Origin: Anaerolineae bacterium
GTDB lineage: Bacteria > Chloroflexota > Anaerolineae > SpSt-600
Length of the DNA: 5,669 bases
Reading direction: 5' to 3'
NCBI GenBank assembly: GCA_028275425.1
Contig: JAPWUT010000118.1
Span: 1-5,669 of the forward strand
Position 1 is the first letter of the stretch. Every line of letters starts with the position of its first letter. Both the position numbers and the translations under genes were made by a program. Below the pieces are notes generated by a model, which had not been told where the DNA came from, did not search any database, and was given only the letters and a program-made list of their open reading frames with translations. Positions 1 through 4,570 of this stretch are shown piece by piece.

Positions 1-3
1 CAT
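1..3 (-). CDS. Probable start codon of the next downstream gene (only ATG in window)
   Basis: The minus strand ends with an ATG at bases 3-1, preceded by a good Shine-Dalgarno-like AGGTGG at 15-10 with a six-base spacer. The flippase gene in this window uses a very similar start context (GGTGG, short A-rich spacer, ATG), which supports a real start here. No coding sequence lies inside the window, so the product is unknown. The ATG could be a chance match; the RBS makes a true start more likely than not. Confidence 0.45.
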
Positions 4-23
4 TTTGCCCCACCTTTCAAGCC

Positions 24-42
24 CTCTTAAGTTGTTAAAGAG
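24..42. repeat. Inverted repeat just upstream of the left-edge start codon
   Basis: CTCTTAA at 24-30 pairs with TTAAAGAG at 35-42 around a GTTG loop, with one bulged A at 37. It lies a few bases upstream of the SD and ATG at the left edge, where an operator or a leader hairpin of the next gene could sit. Function is not shown by the sequence. Confidence 0.35.
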
Positions 43-54
43 CCAAACTTCAGG

Positions 55-75
55 GGAGGGGGCTGCGCCCCCTCC
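55..75. repeat. Strong GC-rich hairpin, 9-bp perfect stem
   Basis: GGAGGGGGC (55-63) and GCCCCCTCC (67-75) form a perfect nine-base-pair stem around a TGC loop. No T-run follows on either strand, so it is not a classic intrinsic terminator. Similar GC hairpins between genes are frequent in Chloroflexota genomes (general recollection, not searched here). It would lie in the 5' leader of the gene starting at base 3 if the upstream promoter candidate is real. Confidence 0.6.
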
Positions 76-82
76 ACCCCCG

Positions 83-94
83 CTTTAATTAAAG
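83..94. repeat. 12-base perfect palindrome CTTTAATTAAAG
   Basis: This AT-rich perfect palindrome stands out in a GC-rich spacer. On the minus strand it contains TTTAAT, a possible -10 element for the left-edge gene. It could equally be a regulator binding site; the sequence does not decide. Confidence 0.5.
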
Positions 95-118
95 TCGGCG
101 AAGGCTGACCTCTTTCAA
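88..118 (-). promoter_or_regulatory. Candidate sigma-70-type promoter for the left-edge gene
   Basis: On the minus strand a TTGAAA hexamer (118-113) and a TTTAAT hexamer (93-88) are separated by 19 bases, slightly long for a sigma-70 promoter. It is the best pair seen between the end of the YfhO-type gene and the ATG at base 3, and both hexamers fall inside palindromes (109-123 and 83-94). Transcription would start near base 80, giving a leader that contains the GC hairpin at 55-75. Weak evidence. Confidence 0.25.
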
Positions 119-133
119 AGAGGCTGACGCCTC
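103..133. repeat. Cluster of short inverted and direct repeats
   Basis: CCTCTTT-C-AAAGAGG (109-123) is a seven-base-pair inverted repeat with a one-base centre. It is flanked by two direct copies of GGCTGAC (103-109 and 122-128), and the second copy is part of a GAGGC/GCCTC hairpin (120-133). The nested symmetry looks like a protein-binding site or a small mobile repeat. It occupies the middle of the non-coding stretch 1-207, where no gene was seen. Confidence 0.45.
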
Positions 134-167
134 GGGCAAGCCTCGGTGTGGCCCTTCAGTCGGCACG

Positions 168-194
168 AAAAGGGAGCATATCCCCCAGGCTCCC
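168..194 (-). terminator. Probable intrinsic terminator after the YfhO-type gene
   Basis: On the minus strand GGGAGC (194-189) pairs with GCTCCC (177-172) across an 11-base loop and is followed at once by TTTT (171-168). It begins 13 bases after the stop of the membrane-protein gene, the expected place for the end of the folE-containing transcript. The short U-run makes it a moderate rather than strong terminator. Confidence 0.5.
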
Positions 195-207
195 GGACCC
201 CACATCA

Positions 208-2289
208 TTACCTCCGGCCAAAGGCCTCAAGGGGTGGGATTGCCAAAAGCAAAAGGCCCAAAATCCCTCCGGCCAACCCCACTTTTAAGCTTCTCGGACT
301 GAAGCGCATCTCCACCTCATGTTCCCCAGCCTCAAGGCGTAAGCCTCGTAGTACCCCGCCTACTACTTCAATCGGCCTCTTCTCCCCATCTACATAACCT
401 TCCCAGCCCGGATAAGCTACCTCCGAAACTATCAAAAGCCCAGGCCCCTCCGCCTTGAGGCGAATCCTGTTGGGAGACCATTCCCAATAGCTCACAGGGC
501 GAACTTCGGCCCCAAGAGGCTTATCGGGGTCCTGAACCCAGGCCCTGGGCAACACGTAAAGGTTCTCGTAAACCCTTACCTCCCCAAAGCGAGCCCTTTC
601 CTCTAACCCTTCTACTTCCAGTGGAAAGGCTGAAACTACATACTTGACATTGAGCAAACCCAGCCGGCGAGGGTCCGGGACGTATCCAACATTGGCGGTG
701 AATGGGTCCTCCCTTTCACCCATAGGCGGGATGGTTACGCTGTATCGGCGGTAGGGTATTCCCGTGGCTTCTTCCATGAACCGCGCGTAACTTTCAAGGT
801 GGAGGGGGTCAACACCGTTGGCCATCTCTAAGCCGTAAAGGGCGGCCGTCTGCTGGGGGATTACGTAAGAAGGGGAATAAATCCGGAAAGGCTTGGGTTG
901 ATTGGCGAGGAATTGGGCCACTTCGGCCCTTTCTTTGAGGCACGTTTCTGCCGGGAGGAATTCCAGCCAGATGAAGCCCAAGGCCAAGGCTTCGGCTACC
1001 GAGAAAGCGGCAAGTAGAGCCCAGTAGCGAGCTGAACCGGAGCGGGTGAGCATCCAGGCAAAGAAGGCAGTTAGGGAGAAAGCCGCTGCCCCCCAAAGAA
1101 CCCATAAGGCCGTTTCGTTCCCGATTGCCCAGAGGCCCCAGGCCAGAGCCAGGCCAAAAGCAGGGATAGCCACGAAAGAGAGGCGAGCGCGCTTCAAAGC
1201 CCTCCCGCTTGCCCCAGCGATTAGAGCCTCAACCCCTTCGCCTGCCAGCAAAGCCAGAGCCATTGAGGTCAGGAAAATGCCGCGGGAGGGAACTCGCACC
1301 AAGCTGACCCCCGGCAGGGAAGCGATTAAGTAGGCCCCGGGCAAATTTTCCCCCAAAGCCCAGACCGCACCAGCCAAAGCCAAAGCGCCCCAGAACAAGC
1401 TCCTCCCCGCCGAAATGGCTAAGATTACGGCTACAGCCCCGGGGTAGATGAAAAATTCATGGAATGGCTGAGGTAAAGGGAAGAAAAAGCCCAGAATGTA
1501 AGCAGGTGGAAGAGAGTAGATTAGGACATCGGACGGGGCGAGGCTGGAGCGAGTGCTTAGGGATGTATACTCCAGAAGGGGGATGAGCAGGGGGCAAGTG
1601 AGGAGGATGGCAATGCCTACTTTCCAGACTGTCTGGGCCATCCACTTGGGGATAGCTTTCAACCTTCCTGTCCTAAGTGCATGCCTTAAGCTCCACCCAA
1701 GCCACAGGGCAAAGGCATAGCCAGCCCACTGGGGAGTGGCCAGAAAAGTCAAGGCCAGAATCGTGGGGACCAGCCTTGGCCACAAAGCTTCGGCCGCCAG
1801 GAGCCAGGGGGTCCAAGCGAGGGAGTACACCAATGTAAGGTGACCGGCACCGTAGTGCAAAAGGAGCTTGGGCAAGGTTTCCCAAATGAGAGCGGAGAGC
1901 AAAGCTCCTCTTTCACCCAGCCCCTCAACCCGGGCCAGGACGTAAACTCCAGCTCCTCCCCAGAGAAAGTGAGCCAAGATGAGGAGGTTAAAGGCCAAAG
2001 GAAGGGGGAGGATTAGGCCAAGCCAACCCGGAGGGTACCATAAACCCGATAGAGGGCTGGCAAAGAAAGGGTAGCCACTGAAGATGAAGGGGGACCAAAG
2101 CGGTATAGTGCGCCAGGAGGCAATTGATTCTCGCAAGTAAATGAAGTTTGGATAATAGGTGATGAGGACATCGGAGAAAGGAGAGCTCCGGATGAAGGCA
2201 AAATCTCTCAGGCCGAAAGTTAAAGGCAGGAGAGGAGCGAGAAGGATAAGCCAAACCCTGAGAGGGGGTATGGATTGCTTAACTCCCAT
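208..2289 (-). CDS. YfhO-type polytopic membrane protein (putative GT-C glycosyltransferase)
   Basis: A 693-residue integral membrane protein of the YfhO type. The N-terminal part has the typical layout: a first TM helix (about residues 11-27), an outer loop with S-D (D40) followed by YYP, then P-L-W-S-P (63-67), S-G-Y-P (71-74) and Y-P-P-G-W (85-89), then roughly ten more hydrophobic helices. The C-terminal soluble part (from residue 626) carries YPGWEGYVDG and a G-L-R-L-x-A-G-E-H motif, the signature ending of this family, then a last TM helix. In Bacillus subtilis YfhO takes part in glycosylating lipoteichoic acid; the substrate here is unknown, and transfer of a lipid-linked sugar outside the membrane is inferred. 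The ATG at 2289 was chosen because it follows the folE stop by one base (TAA-G-ATG), suggesting translational coupling; no clear SD is seen. A longer reading from TTG at 2343 would overlap folE by about 50 bases and adds a hydrophilic non-family leader. Confidence 0.85.
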   Translation of the reverse strand: MGVKQSIPPLRVWLILLAPLLPLTFGLRDFAFIRSSPFSDVLITYYPNFIYLRESIASWRTIPLWSPFIFSGYPFFASPLSGLWYPPGWLGLILPLPLAFNLLILAHFLWGGAGVYVLARVEGLGERGALLSALIWETLPKLLLHYGAGHLTLVYSLAWTPWLLAAEALWPRLVPTILALTFLATPQWAGYAFALWLGWSLRHALRTGRLKAIPKWMAQTVWKVGIAILLTCPLLIPLLEYTSLSTRSSLAPSDVLIYSLPPAYILGFFFPLPQPFHEFFIYPGAVAVILAISAGRSLFWGALALAGAVWALGENLPGAYLIASLPGVSLVRVPSRGIFLTSMALALLAGEGVEALIAGASGRALKRARLSFVAIPAFGLALAWGLWAIGNETALWVLWGAAAFSLTAFFAWMLTRSGSARYWALLAAFSVAEALALGFIWLEFLPAETCLKERAEVAQFLANQPKPFRIYSPSYVIPQQTAALYGLEMANGVDPLHLESYARFMEEATGIPYRRYSVTIPPMGEREDPFTANVGYVPDPRRLGLLNVKYVVSAFPLEVEGLEERARFGEVRVYENLYVLPRAWVQDPDKPLGAEVRPVSYWEWSPNRIRLKAEGPGLLIVSEVAYPGWEGYVDGEKRPIEVVGGVLRGLRLEAGEHEVEMRFSPRSLKVGLAGGILGLLLLAIPPLEAFGRR

Positions 2290-2290
2290 C

Positions 2291-2872
2291 TTAGCGGCGG
2301 CGGGAGTTGCGGATAAGGCTGAGGAACTCCTGTCTGGTGGCAAGCTTGGACCTGAAAATCCCCCTATTGGCCGAGGTCACCACGATGCTTCCCGGCTTCT
2401 TTATCCCCCTGGCGGTCATGCACAGGTGCTCCGCTTCAATTATAACACCGACCCCCTTGGGCTGGAGGCCTTCCATGATGATATCGGCAATCTGGCCAGT
2501 CAAGCGCTCCTGAAGCTGAGGCCTTCGGGCCAAAATTTCCACCACCCTGGCCAGCTTTGATATACCCACAATCCTTTTCTCCGGTATGTAGCCTATATGA
2601 GCAACCCCGTGGAAAGGCAGGAAATGATGCTCGCACATGGAATAAAAGGGTATGTCCCTCAGAATCACCATCTCCTGGTGCTCTTCCTCCTCAAAACCAA
2701 CCTTAAGGACTTCTAAGGGGTCTTGGTGCAACCCCTCAAAAAGCTCCTCATACATCTCAGCAATGCGGCGAGGGGTCTCCCGGAGGCCTTCTCTCTCCGG
2801 GTCTTCCCCTATAGCCAGGATTATCTCCAGGACCGCTTTTTCTATCCGCTCTTTGTCAATGAACCCTTTCAT
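2291..2872 (-). CDS. folE: GTP cyclohydrolase I (type FolE)
   Basis: A 193-residue cytoplasmic enzyme converting GTP to 7,8-dihydroneopterin triphosphate, the first step of tetrahydrofolate synthesis and of other pterin or 7-deazaguanine pathways. The zinc ligands C80, H83 (in M-C-E-H-H-F) and C151 (in E-A-E-H-L-C-M-T-A-R-G) are present, as are H82 and H149, equivalent to the catalytic histidines of the E. coli enzyme. GEDPEREGL (22-30) followed by R-E-T-P-R-R is the conserved N-terminal family motif; length is normal and nothing is broken. The ATG at 2872 has an excellent SD (GGAGG, 2886-2882, nine-base spacer). The start lies 17 bases inside the end of the upstream tnpB frame, and the YfhO-type gene follows after one base. 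Codons about 20-26 (2814-2795) nearly repeat the putative omega-RNA guide at 2917-2898. Function is near certain; which pterin pathway it feeds is not visible. Confidence 0.97.
   Translation of the reverse strand: MKGFIDKERIEKAVLEIILAIGEDPEREGLRETPRRIAEMYEELFEGLHQDPLEVLKVGFEEEEHQEMVILRDIPFYSMCEHHFLPFHGVAHIGYIPEKRIVGISKLARVVEILARRPQLQERLTGQIADIIMEGLQPKGVGVIIEAEHLCMTARGIKKPGSIVVTSANRGIFRSKLATRQEFLSLIRNSRRR
2795..2814 (-). repeat. Segment of folE matched by the putative omega-RNA guide (target copy)
   Basis: On the minus strand CTATAGGGGAAGACC (2814-2800) is identical to 2917-2903. After one mismatch (C here, A there) GGAG also matches, giving 19 of 20. This copy is the conserved coding sequence for A-I-G-E-D-P-E in folE, so it is probably the original. 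The ten bases 5' of it on this strand are ATAATCCTGG (2824-2815), where a TnpB TAM would lie. Confidence 0.85.
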
Positions 2873-4520
2873 TTGCCCGTGCCTCCGGCAACATCAGCTC
2901 CTGGTCTTCCCCTATAGTGTTGCCTGATGGATGACGGCAACCCCGCCCCTGGACCAGGTCAGGAGCTAACCTCTTCGCTGGCCTCTCCCAATCCCCCAAG
3001 ACCAGAACTGCCCTCAGGGGAGAAAGGTCCCTAAAAGACCTCCCAAGGATTGGCTCAGCGAGGGCTGCATGGGCGACTTGCCAAGCTTTTTGCGAGCCCA
3101 AAGGCCCGCCCCTCACCGGCTCCTTCCATCGGTTGGCCGTCTCTTGGGCAGGGACGACCCGGCAGGTCGCCCCTACTGGCTCACCGCCCACACTTTCCTT
3201 AGCCTCCATCCAGCTCCTTAGAAGCTGGAGGGATTTCCTAACTTTCTTCAAACTCCCCCGAACCGCTTTCCTCTTCCACTTGTTCTTCTCCTCCCTCTTC
3301 CTCGCCCTCAGCTCTTCAACCTTCTCCTCCCAGTAAGCAATGGCATAGCCAAGGAATTCTCCGTCACATAATAGGCGCTCGTAGTGCTCAGGCATCTTCT
3401 CTTCAAAGCCCAGGGCACGCCTGGCAATCACAAAAGCCGCTGCTCGGTCCTTGTCCAATAGAAACTGCGGGGCATACTTCAATGCCCCTATGACCGAAGT
3501 GTAAGCCGGACTCACTTCAACTACTTCAATCCCTTCCCTCTGGGCCAGAACCTTAATCTTTTCCCTCAGGCTGCGGTAGGCCCAGTTTCCAAGCTTGCGC
3601 CTAAGAGCTGGCTTCCCATCCCCGCGCTCTCCCTTAGGCATGTGCCTGAGGCGCTCCAAAGCAATGGCTTTCCCTTTCTCCTTGGCCAGGAGAACAATCT
3701 CCCAAGCCGTAAGCCAGAGGATGTAATCCCGCACTTTCTTAGGCTTCCCGGAAAGGTCAGGAATGGGCACAGCCCCGTGGGAGACCAAATTCCCATCCGA
3801 GGAAGCTTCCGCCCAGGCCACATGCTGCGGAACGGCATTTAGGTCAAGCCCTATTACTCCTTGAGCTTTGGTGATTGAAACCGGAGGAAGCTCTTCCTCA
3901 AAGGAGATGAAGGCATAGAGCTTGCCTTCCTTTCGGCGCAAAGTAACTGTGTAAGGAAACCAATCCCCTGTGGCCTCCGCCTTCATTAGGCGTCCCAAAA
4001 AGGCATTCCACTTGTCCCTTTCCTTCTTCACCCTCCTTATCACTTCCGCATAGACCCACTGCTTTTCTCCGATTGTGATGCGAAGTAGGAGACGGCCGTC
4101 AACCCAGACCAGCCTCAAGTTTCCGTTGCCCTTAGAGTGCTTCTTGCCCACGGTGAAAAGCATCCCTTGCCTTCGCTCCCTCCACTTCTTAAGAAGCTTA
4201 TCCCTTCGCCTTCCGGAAAGGTGGTTCCGAGAAAGCTCCTCAAAGAGCTTCCTTCCCCCGAAGACCACCTTCTTCGGGCTCTGGCCCAGTTCCTTCAAGG
4301 AGGACATAATTGCCTTTGCCTGGGTCAGAGCTCCGTGGGCATAGAGGTAGTTTAGGCCGAAGAGGGGGTAGAGGCTGCGGATGATGTCTCCGTCCTTTTT
4401 CCCTTCAAGGAGGCGCTTGAAAGCGAAGCGCATTGCGGAGGAGAAGCGGCGCATAAGTTGAAAAACTGCTTCTTGGTCCTTTTGGTGCTCAAAACGCAGT
4501 TGGCATTGTAAAGTGAGCAT
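2856..4520 (-). CDS. tnpB: TnpB-like RNA-guided nuclease (IS200/IS605 accessory protein family)
   Basis: TnpB proteins are RuvC-type, omega-RNA-guided DNA endonucleases carried by IS200/IS605 and IS607 elements and are ancestral to Cas12. This 554-residue frame has a basic N-terminal half (wedge/recognition part) and then a split RuvC domain: I-G-L-D-L-N with D226, A-L-E-R-L with E289, and DKDRAAAFVIARRALG with D358. E-V-S-P-A-Y-T-S (about 335-342) is typical TnpB, but the CxxC...CxxC zinc ribbon normally inserted between it and the third motif is absent; only about 15 residues lie there. A basic coiled segment (about 395-440) ends the recognisable protein. The last ~107 codons look like translated omega-RNA, explaining the large size beside typical ~400-residue TnpBs. 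ATG 4520 is chosen because AGGA (4533-4530) is nine bases upstream; ATG 4526 is possible but only three bases from it. No tnpA is present, so movement would need a transposase in trans. Confidence 0.85.
   Translation of the reverse strand: MLTLQCQLRFEHQKDQEAVFQLMRRFSSAMRFAFKRLLEGKKDGDIIRSLYPLFGLNYLYAHGALTQAKAIMSSLKELGQSPKKVVFGGRKLFEELSRNHLSGRRRDKLLKKWRERRQGMLFTVGKKHSKGNGNLRLVWVDGRLLLRITIGEKQWVYAEVIRRVKKERDKWNAFLGRLMKAEATGDWFPYTVTLRRKEGKLYAFISFEEELPPVSITKAQGVIGLDLNAVPQHVAWAEASSDGNLVSHGAVPIPDLSGKPKKVRDYILWLTAWEIVLLAKEKGKAIALERLRHMPKGERGDGKPALRRKLGNWAYRSLREKIKVLAQREGIEVVEVSPAYTSVIGALKYAPQFLLDKDRAAAFVIARRALGFEEKMPEHYERLLCDGEFLGYAIAYWEEKVEELRARKREEKNKWKRKAVRGSLKKVRKSLQLLRSWMEAKESVGGEPVGATCRVVPAQETANRWKEPVRGGPLGSQKAWQVAHAALAEPILGRSFRDLSPLRAVLVLGDWERPAKRLAPDLVQGRGCRHPSGNTIGEDQELMLPEARANERVH
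2873..2891 (-). promoter_or_regulatory. folE ribosome binding site in a small hairpin loop
   Basis: On the minus strand TTGCC (2891-2887) can pair with GGCAA (2877-2873), placing the folE SD GGAGG (2886-2882) in the loop directly before the ATG at 2872. The SD stays exposed in the loop, so the hairpin could present rather than hide it. The SD is clear; a regulatory role for the hairpin is conjecture. Confidence 0.6.
2898..2917 (-). repeat. Putative TnpB guide segment (second copy of the folE 20-mer)
   Basis: This minus-strand segment begins two bases after the terminal hairpin of the element, where the guide part of an omega-RNA is expected. It repeats folE 2814-2795 with 15 of 15 then 4 of 5 matches. 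It lies just upstream of the folE SD. Its 3' half can alternatively pair with scaffold bases 2969-2960. The repeat is seen directly; the guide role is inferred from position. Confidence 0.6.
2919..2941 (-). repeat. Terminal hairpin of the TnpB element / omega-RNA scaffold end
   Basis: GTTGCC (2941-2936) and GGCAAC (2924-2919) form a perfect six-base-pair stem with an 11-base loop, immediately before the guide-like segment. Right ends of IS200/IS605-type elements and the 3' end of omega-RNA scaffolds usually carry such a hairpin. Confidence 0.6.
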
Positions 4521-4528
4521 AGCCATTC

Positions 4529-4551
4529 ATCCTGCCGGTAGGCCTCAGGAT
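4529..4551 (-). repeat. Left-end imperfect hairpin overlapping the tnpB RBS
   Basis: On the minus strand ATCCT (4551-4547) pairs with AGGAT (4533-4529), and an inner GCC/GGC stem closes on a TACC loop, leaving a three-base bulge on the 5' side. Imperfect hairpins near the ends are the usual TnpA recognition sites in IS200/IS605 elements. The 3' arm contains AGGA (4533-4530), the SD of tnpB, so in RNA the same hairpin would hide the ribosome binding site. Confidence 0.5.
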
Positions 4552-4570
4552 AATTTTACACGCCGTCCAC

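Larger units (their letters stand above)
2894..2969 (-). repeat. Ten-bp long-range stem joining scaffold and guide region
   Basis: On the minus strand TTAGCTCCTG (2969-2960) can pair with CAGGAGCTGA (2903-2894): eight Watson-Crick pairs, one G-U and a closing A-U. The stem would enclose the CCTGG/CCAGG palindrome and the terminal hairpin 2941-2919. It involves the 3' part of the guide-like segment and lies in the leader of folE, so it could belong to the element end, the RNA fold or folE leader control. Confidence 0.4.
2898..3176 (-). ncRNA. Putative omega-RNA (reRNA) of the TnpB element, scaffold plus guide
   Basis: TnpB proteins use an RNA encoded over the 3' end of their own gene and the right end of the element, with the guide taken from the flanking DNA. 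On the minus strand this stretch is dense in stems: a 12-bp stem including two G-U pairs (3176-3165 with 3159-3148, loop TGCCG), a 7-bp stem (3109-3092, loop TTTG), an AGGTC/GACCT stem (3041-3025), CCTGG/CCAGG (2958-2948), and a terminal GTTGCC/GGCAAC stem (2941-2919). The last is followed by the guide-like segment. The scaffold ends in GGCAAC, similar in flavour to the GCAAC ends of Cas12f repeats. The protein frame over this region has no family motif, which supports an RNA function. The 5' boundary is a guess; it may be processed from the tnpB mRNA. Confidence 0.5.
2919..4554 (-). mobile_element. tnpA-less IS200/IS605-like element carrying TnpB and omega-RNA
   Basis: The element consists of a left-end imperfect hairpin (4551-4529), tnpB, and a 3' structured region ending in the hairpin 2941-2919. 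It sits between two same-strand genes: the flippase gene stops at 4571 and folE starts at 2872. No target-site duplication is seen, as expected for this family, which moves as single-stranded DNA without duplicating the target. Ends are inferred from hairpin positions; exact cleavage points cannot be fixed from one copy. Confidence 0.55.

Noticed and set aside
55..75. GC hairpin as an intrinsic terminator.
   Set aside because: No T-run follows the stem on either strand; the hairpin at 194-172 followed by TTTT is the better terminator for the minus-strand operon.
146..397. Plus-strand open frame of 83 codons at the left end.
   Set aside because: Mostly antisense to the YfhO-type C-terminus, with proline/serine-rich shadow composition and no family motif.
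2290..2343. Longer YfhO-type protein starting at TTG 2343.
   Set aside because: It would overlap folE by about 50 bases and adds a Ser/Ala-rich leader unlike the family; the ATG at 2289 placed one base after the folE stop fits better.
2159..2560. Plus-strand open frame of 133 codons antisense to folE and the YfhO gene start.
   Set aside because: It lies opposite two well-supported genes, has no recognisable domain and reads as a codon-bias shadow.
2795..2917. The 15-base repeat as a CRISPR array or transposon target-site duplication.
   Set aside because: There are only two copies, one inside conserved folE coding sequence, and they do not flank the element. IS200/IS605 elements do not make target duplications.
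2909..2920. CACTATAGGGG on the minus strand resembles the start of a T7 phage promoter.
   Set aside because: Only the last ten or so bases match and the upstream TAATACGACT half is absent; nothing phage-like is nearby. The similarity is best seen as chance within the folE-matching repeat.
2911..2940. Possible folE promoter: TTGCCG (2940-2935), 18 bases, TATAGG (2916-2911) on the minus strand.
   Set aside because: Each hexamer matches consensus at only four of six positions, and both are already explained by the terminal hairpin and the folE repeat. Kept as a possibility only; TSS mapping would decide.
2873..2970. Tetrahydrofolate-type riboswitch in the folE leader.
   Set aside because: No conserved THF riboswitch core was recognised and the structure is better explained as the TnpB element end; the organism suggested by the genes is also not where such switches are usual.
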